64,000 nt of DNA, taken from assembly GCF_030503615.1 (NCBI RefSeq), contig NZ_CP129963.1, forward strand, positions 2,418,001 through 2,482,000, given 5' to 3'. Origin of the DNA: Sphingobacterium sp. BN32 (GTDB lineage: Bacteria; Bacteroidota; Bacteroidia; Sphingobacteriales; Sphingobacteriaceae). Shown here piece after piece: positions 1-8,422 of the stretch. A program made the position numbers and the translations under genes. How positions within the stretch are numbered: the first letter of the stretch is position 1; each line of letters starts with the position of its first letter. The notes beneath the pieces were generated by a model. It searched no databases. It saw only the letters and a program-made list of their open reading frames with translations, and was not told where the DNA came from.

Positions 1-1091
<1,091 letters not shown>

Positions 1092-1092
<1 letters not shown>

Positions 1093-1673
1093 TGATTGTC
1101 ATCAGTAACGAACAGGCGGTGAAAAATGAGACAGCGATCATGCGACATTTGTTGCAGTATGATATTCTATTGCATATTCGCCGCCCCATGATAAGTTCGT
1201 CGGCTTTCGAAAGCTTAATCCAAGCGATAGGAATTGAACAGCTTGATAAGTTAGTGAGCCATCAGCAGCATGATTTGGCTGCAGAAATGGGGTTTACACG
1301 TTTGCATTTCAATAGTCAAGATCGCAAGAAAGGTCTGCATGTAAAATATCAAGGAACTTTGATCTGCTCAACTTCCACGCATAGCATAGCAGAGTTCAAT
1401 TCCTTAGATGACAGTTGGAATTATGCTTTCTTGAGTCCTTTTTACCCCAGCATTTCCAAGCAGGGTTATGGCGAAGGAAGTGCAATCTTGAAGGAACTCC
1501 CGCGTAGAACAAATCAAAACTGTAAGCTAATCGCATTAGGCGGTATTCATAAAGACAACTTACAGCAAGCATTAGACGCGGGTGCAGATGATGTCGCTAT
1601 GCTGGGTTCCATTTGGCAAGCTGAGAATCCGGTAAGCTATTTAGCATCTTGCTTATCGAAGGTTGAATTATAA
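1092..1673 (+). CDS. ThiE/TenI-like TIM-barrel protein, degenerate paralog of thiamin phosphate synthase
   Basis: 193 residues, starting inside the thiC stop codon. The C-terminal half has the phosphate-binding part of the ThiE/TenI fold (LIALGGI, then GADDVAMLGS), and the middle has STSTHSIAEF and FLSPFYPS where ThiE has its dipeptide loop and the YxGxGP region. The QxRxK and VND segments that hold substrate and metal in true ThiE are not recognisable (HIRRP stands in for QxRxK), while the next gene keeps them. It could be a TenI-like thiazole tautomerase or a diverged second synthase. Placement between thiC and thiE supports a thiamin role; the exact reaction is inference. Confidence 0.7.
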
Positions 1674-1676
1674 ATA

Positions 1677-2327
1677 ATGATGAATAGAAATAGAAGATTA
1701 CCTCGATTAATGTTTATTTCGAACGGGACAGCGATGGATGAACAGTTGGCGGGTATCCGATTGGTATTAGAATCGGGTGTAGAGTTTATTCAGGTGCGCT
1801 GGAAAGAGGCTACTGCGACGCAATTGAAAGACCTTGCCGAGGCGGCCATACAGCTTTGTATGCAGTATAACGCCATATGTATAGTCAACGATTTCCCGGG
1901 GCTAGCGAAATCGCTAGATACCGACGGCGTACATTTAGGCTTGGAAGATGATGCTATTATATCTGCGAGAAAACAACTCGGCAATGATAAAATAATCGGT
2001 GGGACAGCGAATACGCTAGAACATGTACAGCAAAGAATCGCTGAAGGCTGTGATTATATCGGCCTTGGTCCCTTTCGTTTTACAGCAACGAAGAAAAAGC
2101 TGAGCCCTGTTTTAGGGCTTCAAGGCTACAAGAACCTACTCCGTGATCTTGATATTCATTCTACCCCACCGATCTACGCGATCGGTGGAATCACTATTGA
2201 CGACGTATCAGCATTACGTAAAATCGGGATTTACGGTGTTGCCTTATCGGGTTTCTTGCTCAAGAACCCACAGGCTATACCACAACTTAACAAATACCTA
2301 TATGAAGAATTTGATTATAGCAGATAA
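1677..2327 (+). CDS. thiE: Thiamin phosphate synthase
   Basis: Joins hydroxymethylpyrimidine diphosphate and thiazole phosphate to give thiamin phosphate. 216 residues, the usual ThiE length. Motifs in order: FIQVRWKEA (the QxRxK position), [51 protein letters not shown] and YGVALSG. Two adjacent ATGs (1677 and 1680) could start it; there are three bases between the previous stop and the first. It overlaps thiG by 26 bases, so the two are probably translationally coupled. Of the two ThiE-like proteins in the operon, this one has the intact active site. Confidence 0.9.
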   Translation: MMNRNRRLPRLMFISNGTAMDEQLAGIRLVLESGVEFIQVRWKEATATQLKDLAEAAIQLCMQYNAICIVNDFPGLAKSLDTDGVHLGLEDDAIISARKQLGNDKIIGGTANTLEHVQQRIAEGCDYIGLGPFRFTATKKKLSPVLGLQGYKNLLRDLDIHSTPPIYAIGGITIDDVSALRKIGIYGVALSGFLLKNPQAIPQLNKYLYEEFDYSR

Positions 2328-3075
2328 GGAATTTACCTCGCGCTTATTTTTAGGAACGGGGAAATTCGGAAGTTATACCCTGATGCAAGAAGCAATTAAA
2401 GCGTCAGGAAGCGAGTTAGTTACTATGGCATTAAAACGCCTTGACCCGAACAGTAAAAAAGAAAACCTATGGTCGGCATTGCAGTTGCCGGGGGTCAATC
2501 TATTGCCCAATACCTCAGGCGCTCGAAATGCGAAAGAGGCTGTATTGGCAGCGCAGTTAGCAAGAGAAGCTATGGAGACCGATTGGTTAAAACTGGAGAT
2601 ACATCCAGATCCACGCTATCTTCTTCCAGACCCCATCGAAACACTGAAAGCCACCGAAGAATTAGCGAAACTAGGCTTTATCATCCTCCCATATGTCCAT
2701 GCCGACCCGGTACTGTGCAAGCGTCTGGAAGATGCCGGAACGGCAGCAGTGATGCCTTTAGGAGCGCCGATTGGTAGCAACAAAGGCTTGAAAACTTTAG
2801 ACTTCCTAGAGATTATTATTGATCAGAGCCATGTTCCTGTTGTAATCGACGCAGGAATAGGTGCCCCTTCGGATGCTGCCAAAGCGATTGAGATGGGTGC
2901 AGATGCCGTATTAGTGAATACGGCCATTGCTGCCGCCAAAGATCCCGCTGCCATGGCAGAGGCCTTTCGTTTGGCAGTACTCGCCGGACGACAAGCTTAT
3001 CTTTCCGGATTAGACGCAAAGCGCGAGCATGCAGAAGCCTCTAGTCCGCTTACCGCATTCTTAATGGAGGATTAA
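2302..3075 (+). CDS. thiG: Thiazole synthase ThiG
   Basis: Builds the thiazole phosphate ring from 1-deoxyxylulose 5-phosphate, dehydroglycine (from ThiH) and the ThiS thiocarboxylate. 257 residues from the ATG at 2302. The open frame extends upstream to 2143, but that part runs inside thiE and the ThiG family begins at this Met ([21 protein letters not shown]). Family signatures: [39 protein letters not shown] (its Lys at the Schiff-base position), GCxxVMPLG-like [44 protein letters not shown]. One base separates it from thiH, in keeping with the ThiGH complex. Confidence 0.95.
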   Translation: MKNLIIADKEFTSRLFLGTGKFGSYTLMQEAIKASGSELVTMALKRLDPNSKKENLWSALQLPGVNLLPNTSGARNAKEAVLAAQLAREAMETDWLKLEIHPDPRYLLPDPIETLKATEELAKLGFIILPYVHADPVLCKRLEDAGTAAVMPLGAPIGSNKGLKTLDFLEIIIDQSHVPVVIDAGIGAPSDAAKAIEMGADAVLVNTAIAAAKDPAAMAEAFRLAVLAGRQAYLSGLDAKREHAEASSPLTAFLMED

Positions 3076-3076
3076 A

Positions 3077-4201
3077 ATGGTATCAGCAAATTTCCAAACA
3101 GTATTCGATGCGTATTCCTGGGAAGACGTTAGAAACCGCATCTATAGCTCTACTGCGATGGATGTTGAACGCAGTCTGAACAAGTCAAAAAAAGACATCA
3201 ACGATTTTTTAGTCTTGCTATCCCCTGCTGCAGCGGCCTATCTGGAGCCTATGGCTCAGGCAGCCCAGCGCTTGACACAGCAACGCTTTGGCAAAACGAT
3301 ACAGCTTTACGCACCACTATACGTAAGCAATGAATGCCAAAACATTTGTACCTATTGCGGCTTCAGTATGGACAATAAGATTCGGAGAAAGACCTTAAGC
3401 AATACCGAACTGCTGATCGAAGGCATGGCTCTTAAATCGATGGGCATCGACCATGTACTTTTAGTTAGCGGTGAAGCCAATAAAATTGTCGACACGCCCT
3501 ACTATGAGCATGCTATTAAGCTATTAAAGCCTCACTTTGCGCAGATATCCATAGAGGTTCAACCGCTAGACCTGGAAGATTATCAGATCCTAAGAGCTGC
3601 CGGTTGCCATACGGTGCTAGTCTATCAGGAGACCTACCACCAAGAGGTTTACAAGCAATATCACCCCAAAGGCAAGAAGTCGAATTTTAAGTATCGTTTA
3701 GATACGCCAGACCGCATCGGGCAATCCGGCATTCATAAAATGGGACTCGGAGTTTTGCTAGGCTTGGAAGACTGGCGAGTAGACAGCTTTTTCAATGCGC
3801 TACATATCGATTATCTACAACGGAAGTACTGGCAAACCAAGTATTCCGTATCCTTTCCGCGCCTTCGCCCGGCGCAAGGGATCATCGAGCCCAACTTCAT
3901 CATGGAAGATCGCGATCTTTTGCAATTAATATGTGCTTACAGGCTTTGGAATCCAGACCTGGAAATCTCTGTTTCGACCAGAGAACGTGAGGTTTTCCGA
4001 AATCATATTATCGCTATTGCGGCTACCACGATGAGCGCCGCGTCCAAAACCAATCCTGGCGGCTATGTCGTAGATCCGCAGTCGCTGGAACAGTTTGAAA
4101 TATCCGATGAGCGCAGCATGGAGGAAATCCGAAACATTATTCAACAAGCCGGCTATGAGGCCGTCATGAAAGACTGGGACCCAGCGTATACAGGTGTTTA
4201 A
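3077..4201 (+). CDS. thiH: 2-iminoacetate synthase ThiH (radical SAM tyrosine lyase)
   Basis: Cleaves tyrosine to dehydroglycine and p-cresol, supplying the glycine imine for thiazole formation; typical of thiamin synthesis without the oxygen-dependent ThiO route. 374 residues, usual for ThiH. The radical SAM cluster motif CX3CX2C appears as CQNICTYC near residue 88-95, followed by GFSMDNKIRR. Later segments VLLVSGEANKIVDTPYYEHA, IEVQPLDLEDY, VYQETYHQEVYKQYHP and LGVLLGLEDWR match the family. It starts one base after thiG, and the thiF-like gene follows three bases later. Confidence 0.95.
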   Translation: MVSANFQTVFDAYSWEDVRNRIYSSTAMDVERSLNKSKKDINDFLVLLSPAAAAYLEPMAQAAQRLTQQRFGKTIQLYAPLYVSNECQNICTYCGFSMDNKIRRKTLSNTELLIEGMALKSMGIDHVLLVSGEANKIVDTPYYEHAIKLLKPHFAQISIEVQPLDLEDYQILRAAGCHTVLVYQETYHQEVYKQYHPKGKKSNFKYRLDTPDRIGQSGIHKMGLGVLLGLEDWRVDSFFNALHIDYLQRKYWQTKYSVSFPRLRPAQGIIEPNFIMEDRDLLQLICAYRLWNPDLEISVSTREREVFRNHIIAIAATTMSAASKTNPGGYVVDPQSLEQFEISDERSMEEIRNIIQQAGYEAVMKDWDPAYTGV

Positions 4202-4204
4202 TTT

Positions 4205-4918
4205 ATGAAAGAAAAGGACCATTTATTTGCCAGATACAGCCGACAGATCTTCATCGAGGAAGTCGGCATCGAAGGACAGCGTAAGATCATGGCTGCGAAG
4301 GTATTGGTCGTTGGCGCCGGAGGATTAGGTTCTCCGGTAATAAGTTATTTGGCCGCCGCAGGCGTCGGCCATTTAGGCATTGCCGACTTTGATCAAGTCG
4401 AATTACATAACCTAAACCGACAAACCATCCACAAAGAAAGTAGTGTCGGCGAGCTAAAAGTAGACTCCGCTGAACAGTTCGTCAAGGACTTAAATTCTAC
4501 TATCAAATTGGAAAAGATTGCTATGAAAATCACGAAGGAAAACGTTGAGGAGATACTCAAGCCTTATGATATTATTATCGATGGTTCCGATAATTTCAGC
4601 ACCCGCTATCTAATCAATGATACCTGCGTAGATCAACAGAAAACATTGATCTACGGAAGTATCTTTGCCTTTGAGGGACAAGTTGCTGTATTCAATTACA
4701 AGGGATCGAAAGACCTGCGCGCTATTTTTCCGGATGCTCCAGCACCCGACGAAGTCCCCAACTGTGATAAAAACGGCGTCCTCGGTCCACTCCCCGGCAT
4801 AGTCGGCAGCATGATGGCCATGCTCGCCCTCAAAGTAATATGCGACCTGCCGGTCGAAACAAACCAATTAACCATTATCGACACCTGGGGCTGGAGATTC
4901 ACGAACATTAGTTTCTAA
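4205..4918 (+). CDS. thiF: ThiF/MoeB/HesA-type adenylyltransferase
   Basis: E1-like enzyme expected to adenylate the C-terminal glycine of ThiS for sulfur transfer. 237 residues. Nucleotide-binding motif GAGGLGSPVISYLAAAGVG at about 37-55, then DFDQVELHNLNRQ and DGSDNFSTRYLIND. Position at the end of the thi operon favours ThiF over MoeB. The two CXXC pairs that bind zinc in Escherichia coli ThiF and MoeB are absent: LRAIFP stands where CYRCLFP is usual, and the protein ends without the second pair. One Cys (PNCDKNGVLG) is retained. ThiS itself is not in the window. Confidence 0.85.
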   Translation: MKEKDHLFARYSRQIFIEEVGIEGQRKIMAAKVLVVGAGGLGSPVISYLAAAGVGHLGIADFDQVELHNLNRQTIHKESSVGELKVDSAEQFVKDLNSTIKLEKIAMKITKENVEEILKPYDIIIDGSDNFSTRYLINDTCVDQQKTLIYGSIFAFEGQVAVFNYKGSKDLRAIFPDAPAPDEVPNCDKNGVLGPLPGIVGSMMAMLALKVICDLPVETNQLTIIDTWGWRFTNISF

Positions 4919-4994
4919 TAAAAACCGACAGATGAATCATCCAATAAAGAAAGGATAACCGAATCGGCTGTTCTGATGTCTAAAATCTAGCCCG

Positions 4995-6416
4995 CTAGTC
5001 TTCCCTCGACCCATCATCAGCCATTCTCACAATCTTTGGCGAAAAGGTCGCAACGATATCCACTAAGTCCTCTTGCGCTTCCATCACGGCATGGATATTT
5101 TTATAAGCCATAGGCGCTTCGTCCATTGATGCTCCGATCAATGTAATCCCTTGGTCGGATAACATCTTATCCAGTTCGGACTGCGACAAGGTCTTAATGG
5201 CCTGCGTACGGCTCATTAATCGTCCAGCACCGTGCGATGCAGAATTGATGGATTTCTCCTCTCCTTTTCCACGCACTAAGAACCCGGAGGTTGCCATGGA
5301 GCCTGGAATAATACCCATAACATCTTTTCCTGCTGGCGTAGCACCTTTACGGTGGACAATGACCTCTTCGCCATTTAACTGTTCCTTCCAGGCGAAGTTG
5401 TGGTGGTTCTCGACTTTTGCCAATCGCTCTGCAGCCAAGCTGTTCTTAACCTTCTCGTGGATAACTTCATGGCAAGCCGAAGCGTAATCTCCCGCAAGGT
5501 TCATCGCCAACCAGTACTCCAAACCTTCCTCAGAATTTAAATCCAAGTAAGCCAGATTCTGCGCCTCGTATGGAAGCTTGCAAATGTCTTTCGCAAGTTT
5601 CGTATAATGATTGGCAATCATGGCCCCGAGGCCGCGAGATCCAGAGTGCGTCAATAACGCAACATATGTTCCCTTCGCGATCCCTAATGCTTTATCATCT
5701 TCCGCAAACTCGAGCGTTCCGAATTCTACAAAGTGGTTACCACCACCCGATGAACCTAGTTGCGTCCAAGCCTTGTCCTTCAAATCCTTAATAAAAGGAA
5801 TCTCTTCGAACAATTTATTATCTAAGACTGCATGATCCTGACGCTCATGTTTCAAGAAACCATTGCCCGCACCAAAGCGCGAATTCTTCATGATTACATC
5901 CTGAAAGAAGTCTTTCTGTGTTTCCAATGCGCTTGCAGGTAAATCGAAAATAGATAAAGCCATTCGGCATCCGATATCGACACCCACCCCATACGGAATA
6001 ACTGCGTTGTTGGTCGCTAATACCCCACCGATAGGCAGCCCGTAGCCTTGATGTGCATCTGGCATTAGTGCGCCAGCCACCGTAACTGGCAACTTCATTG
6101 CCGTGTTCATCTGCTGCTTCGCTCCCAATTCAATGTTTTCAACGCCGTAAACCGCATACTCATCTCGCTCTTCTTTCAGGCGAACTAAACTCGATTCAAT
6201 CTTTTCGGTGTTGATTAAAGATTCGGCCAAGGGTTTGAACACCTTGTCCTCTAAAAAGGATTCAGGATTCTCCAAAACCTCTTTAAACTTCTGCAACATT
6301 TCATCCTTCTTCAGCCCATGGCGTTTGCTATTGATTTTCAAAGCCGCCCCTAAAGCAAAGTTCTCTTTATATCCTAAAGCAATTAAATCATTGCCATTAA
6401 TTCTTTTATTTTCCAT
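4995..6416 (-). CDS. rtcB: RtcB-type RNA ligase
   Basis: Joins RNA 3'-phosphate or 2',3'-cyclic phosphate ends to 5'-OH ends with GTP and Mn2+; it repairs cut tRNA and other RNA. 473 residues, full length. Motifs: GVDIGCRMA (metal Cys), SSGGGNHFVEFG, LTHSGSRGLG, ENHHNFAW, VHRKGATPAG, IIPGSMATSGFLVRGKG and SASHGAGRLMSR, whose His is the guanylylation site. It follows the slipin gene on the same strand after 60 bases that contain a perfect 10-bp hairpin. There is no archease, RtcA or Ro60 gene beside it. The leader of the operon contains tRNA-like elements. Confidence 0.96.
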   Translation of the reverse strand: MENKRINGNDLIALGYKENFALGAALKINSKRHGLKKDEMLQKFKEVLENPESFLEDKVFKPLAESLINTEKIESSLVRLKEERDEYAVYGVENIELGAKQQMNTAMKLPVTVAGALMPDAHQGYGLPIGGVLATNNAVIPYGVGVDIGCRMALSIFDLPASALETQKDFFQDVIMKNSRFGAGNGFLKHERQDHAVLDNKLFEEIPFIKDLKDKAWTQLGSSGGGNHFVEFGTLEFAEDDKALGIAKGTYVALLTHSGSRGLGAMIANHYTKLAKDICKLPYEAQNLAYLDLNSEEGLEYWLAMNLAGDYASACHEVIHEKVKNSLAAERLAKVENHHNFAWKEQLNGEEVIVHRKGATPAGKDVMGIIPGSMATSGFLVRGKGEEKSINSASHGAGRLMSRTQAIKTLSQSELDKMLSDQGITLIGASMDEAPMAYKNIHAVMEAQEDLVDIVATFSPKIVRMADDGSRED

Positions 6417-6430
6417 TTCTCTTATTTCAA

Positions 6431-6456
6431 TGGGTAAAGCCAGTTAGCTTTACCCA
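6431..6456 (-). promoter_or_regulatory. Hairpin between slipin and rtcB
   Basis: A perfect 10-bp inverted repeat (TGGGTAAAGC / GCTTTACCCA, 6-base loop) in the gap between the two co-directional genes. Read on the minus strand it is followed by ATTGAAATAAG, not a T-run, so it does not look like a terminator. It may stabilise or separate the two parts of the transcript, or be a processing site. Function is inference. Confidence 0.5.
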
Positions 6457-6476
6457 GCATTTTAAAAATACAACTT

Positions 6477-7571
6477 CTATTTTACGAACAATTGTTTTAA
6501 CTGATCTACGATCTGTCCATTTCCAGATACCGATATCGCATTCACTTTCTCGGCAATCTTCTCTACGTATTCCATTTCTTTCAATTTGAACAACATCGCA
6601 TTTTCTTCCAACAACTTCGCAGTATTCAACAAGCTACGTGTCGACGCAGTTTCCTCACGACGGGTGATGATATTGGCTTGTGCTTTTTTCTCGGCCATCA
6701 AAACCTCATTCATGATCTTACGGATTTCTCCAGGTAAGATGATGTCCTTCACACCGGCGCTCATCAAGGTTACCCCCAATTGTGCGACCTGCGCTTTCGT
6801 CGCCTCGATCACATATTCACTAATCGATCCTTTGTTTTCCATTAAGGCGTCGAGCGTCATGTTGCCAATGTACTCGCGTAATGCAAACTGCATCTCGGCA
6901 TACAATAACTGATCGTAATTTTTGTTCTCCAATAGCGCCTTCATCACATCCATCACTTTGTATTGGATCGCAAAGTTGATTCTCACCTGCGCCTTATCTT
7001 TCGTTAAGATTTCCTGGCCGACTACATCCATGCTCGTTAATCGTAAATCTACTTTCGATACCTGAATAGTCGTCGTATTCTTCCAGAAAAAATAAGTGCC
7101 CGCTTTAACCTCCTTGACGAATGCCCCGTCCACAAATAATAAGCCTATTTCGGTAGGTTCAACCTTAAATTGTCGCACATAGTATGAAAATGGAACACGT
7201 TCATACAACTCACGGTTGATAGATTTTGGAATTTCTAAAGTCGAAGTATCATAGATATCGAATCGTAACGAATTCAAACCCTTCCAAAAAATATGACGAC
7301 CGGCAGCTAAGACTCCTTTGAAGTTGTTGTTCACATACTGCAAAGCGATCTCATTATCTCCAACTTCCACGACTTCGACCAATTCGGTGAATGTAGGCAA
7401 CTGTAATAAAACATCCAGATCATGAGTAACCTGAAACGGATTTGACATGTTGTAGATATCAGCGCGTTCGCCGAAGCCTACCCAATGTTTTCCTTCATTA
7501 AGTACTTGTACTACTGCTTTGTTCTTAACAACCAATCCTACTTCATTTTTGTTAATTGTTACTCTTTTCAT
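6477..7571 (-). CDS. Slipin family (SPFH/Band 7) protein
   Basis: SPFH-domain protein, 364 residues from the ATG at 7571; the open frame extends 19 codons further to 7628, but MKRVTINKNEVGLV is the natural beginning. The SPFH core runs from about residue 120 to 300 (VPFSYYVRQFKVEPTEIGLLFVDGAF, SVKDIILPGEIR-like GVKDIILPGEIRKIMNEVL), followed by an alpha-helical stretch rich in Glu, Ala and Lys (AEKKAQANIITRREETASTRSL) typical of oligomerising SPFH proteins. There is no clear N-terminal membrane segment. It lies between the tRNA-like leader and rtcB, so the two probably share a transcript. Slipin-RtcB linkage is known in bacteria, but its role is unresolved. Confidence 0.85.
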   Translation of the reverse strand: MKRVTINKNEVGLVVKNKAVVQVLNEGKHWVGFGERADIYNMSNPFQVTHDLDVLLQLPTFTELVEVVEVGDNEIALQYVNNNFKGVLAAGRHIFWKGLNSLRFDIYDTSTLEIPKSINRELYERVPFSYYVRQFKVEPTEIGLLFVDGAFVKEVKAGTYFFWKNTTTIQVSKVDLRLTSMDVVGQEILTKDKAQVRINFAIQYKVMDVMKALLENKNYDQLLYAEMQFALREYIGNMTLDALMENKGSISEYVIEATKAQVAQLGVTLMSAGVKDIILPGEIRKIMNEVLMAEKKAQANIITRREETASTRSLLNTAKLLEENAMLFKLKEMEYVEKIAEKVNAISVSGNGQIVDQLKQLFVK

Positions 7572-7873
7572 CGTTTTATCATTTAATATTATACCATACA
7601 TTTTATAAAGCTCTCCAGCCTTGTTCATTGCGATCTATCGGAAGAAAAGGGTCTTTTAGATGTCGCTGATTTCAAGAATTCCGATATTGCCTAAAACCCT
7701 TAGGTCAATTCAAAATGCGTTGCTTCAGTCCGATCGAAAAGATGCTTTGCTCGCAGGACAGCTCTCAATTGCTCACTTACGCTCTGAAGAGGTTAAGTTT
7801 GCCGAACAAGAAAGGAAAGCTTCAAGGATCTTTTTTTACAAGAAGATCATAACTGTTAAGAGAATCTTTTTGA

Positions 7874-7923
7874 AAAGTAGATTCAAACTTTGAAGGCTTT
7901 CGCCCAACTACCGTAGACACTTT
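7874..7923 (-). ncRNA. Possible third, highly degenerate tRNA-like or structured RNA segment
   Basis: Read on the minus strand, the ends AAAGU and ACUUU can pair. Between them are a short CUA-CGG-UAG hairpin, a GGC-GAAA-GCC hairpin with a GNRA tetraloop, and UUUGAAUC, which resembles a T-loop with one change. It directly follows tRNA-like element 2. No proper T-stem forms, so the tRNA comparison is weak. It may simply be a structured leader. Confidence 0.25.
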
Positions 7924-7925
7924 CT

Positions 7926-7989
7926 TCAAGTGCGAGGGATTCGAACCCTCATTTTGCTGTTATTGCTCTAACCATCTGAGCTACTTCGA
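7926..7989 (-). ncRNA. tRNA-like element 2, lacking an anticodon arm
   Basis: On the minus strand: positions 8-9-like UA, a perfect D-arm (GCUC-AGAUGGUUA-GAGC, 7981-7965), then only 14 bases (AAUAACAGCAAAAU), then a perfect T-arm (GAGGG-UUCGAAU-CCCUC, 7950-7934) and an acceptor-like 3' strand GCACUUGA. The outer four pairs UCGA/UUGA can form, but the lower acceptor stem is mismatched or bulged. A tRNA needs about 22 bases between D-stem and T-stem; no 5-bp anticodon stem exists here, so it cannot decode. It lies in the leader of slipin-rtcB on the same strand. Confidence 0.7.
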
Positions 7990-8081
7990 CAAGCGAAGGC
8001 AAGCTTCGAACTTGCGACTCATAACGAGAGACATTGCTTTGACTTTTAACCAGTATATTATGTTCGACCGAACCAACACTT
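7990..8081 (-). ncRNA. tRNA-like element 1 with intact T-arm
   Basis: On the minus strand a perfect T-arm (GCAAG-UUCGAAG-CUUGC, 8015-7999) is followed by CUUCGCUU, whose last five bases pair with AAGUG at the 5' end (8081-8077; one G-U). Next to that 5' strand is a 4-bp hairpin GUUC-GGUC-GAAC where a D-arm would be. The 46 bases between it and the T-arm include GGUUAAAAG, resembling an anticodon loop, but without a 5-bp stem. It ends where element 2 begins. It is either a decayed tRNA or a tRNA mimic. Confidence 0.5.
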
Positions 8082-8132
8082 CCCTGCTATACAGAAACAG
8101 AAGATCAGATTAAAGAAATCTCCGCAGATGCC

Positions 8133-8152
8133 ATATATCCGTTGGGATATAT
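8133..8152 (-). promoter_or_regulatory. Leader hairpin upstream of the tRNA-like elements
   Basis: Perfect 8-bp inverted repeat ATATATCC-GTTG-GGATATAT, about 50 bases before tRNA-like element 1 in the direction of rtcB transcription. It could be an RNA hairpin in the leader or a protein-binding site. No T-run follows on either strand. Confidence 0.4.
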
Positions 8153-8226
8153 ATCTTGAAAAGCTTTCTGCTTTTATTATTCAATGAACTATTTGTCGCT
8201 CCCGACATGACAAAGATGCACACAGC

Positions 8227-8249
8227 ATTGCGCAGCCATTTTGCGCAAT
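8227..8249. promoter_or_regulatory. Inverted repeat 1, candidate operator for the rtcB leader
   Basis: Perfect 8-bp inverted repeat ATTGCGCA-N7-TGCGCAAT. On the minus strand it sits just upstream of CATCTTTG (8219-8212), one mismatch from the TAnnTTTG promoter element. It shares the core TTGCG/CGCAA with the second inverted repeat at 8352-8370 near the divergent WYL gene. Two related sites in one divergent intergenic region suggest control by the WYL protein; this is inference. Confidence 0.45.
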
Positions 8250-8351
8250 AAAAAAAGAAGCGAACATTTATTTAGAAAACATGATATACAACTGATAATC
8301 AGCCATAAAAAATAAAAACAAAACGGAACATTCTTCCTCAAAACTTATAAG

Positions 8352-8394
8352 TACGCAAATACATTGCGTAGAACTTTAAAATCCTTTATCTTTA
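8352..8394 (+). promoter_or_regulatory. Inverted repeat 2 overlapping the WYL gene promoter
   Basis: TACGCAA-N5-TTGCGTA (8352-8370) is a perfect 7-bp inverted repeat. Its right half contains TTG (8364-8366), followed after 20 bases by TATCTTTA (8387-8394), one base off the Bacteroidota TAnnTTTG element; the WYL start codon is 28 bases further on. The operator-like repeat therefore covers the -33 region, as expected for an autorepressor. Confidence 0.45.
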
Positions 8395-8422
8395 TTGAAA
8401 GCGTATTTTACCTCAAAACAGC

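Noticed and set aside
2143..2301. N-terminal extension of ThiG by 53 residues
   Set aside because: These codons lie inside thiE in another frame; the ThiG family starts at the Met at 2302.
7660..7893. 77-codon plus-strand frame between slipin and the WYL gene
   Set aside because: It lies opposite the structured leader of the slipin-rtcB transcript, has no recognisable motif, and its end runs into the hairpins next to the tRNA-like elements.
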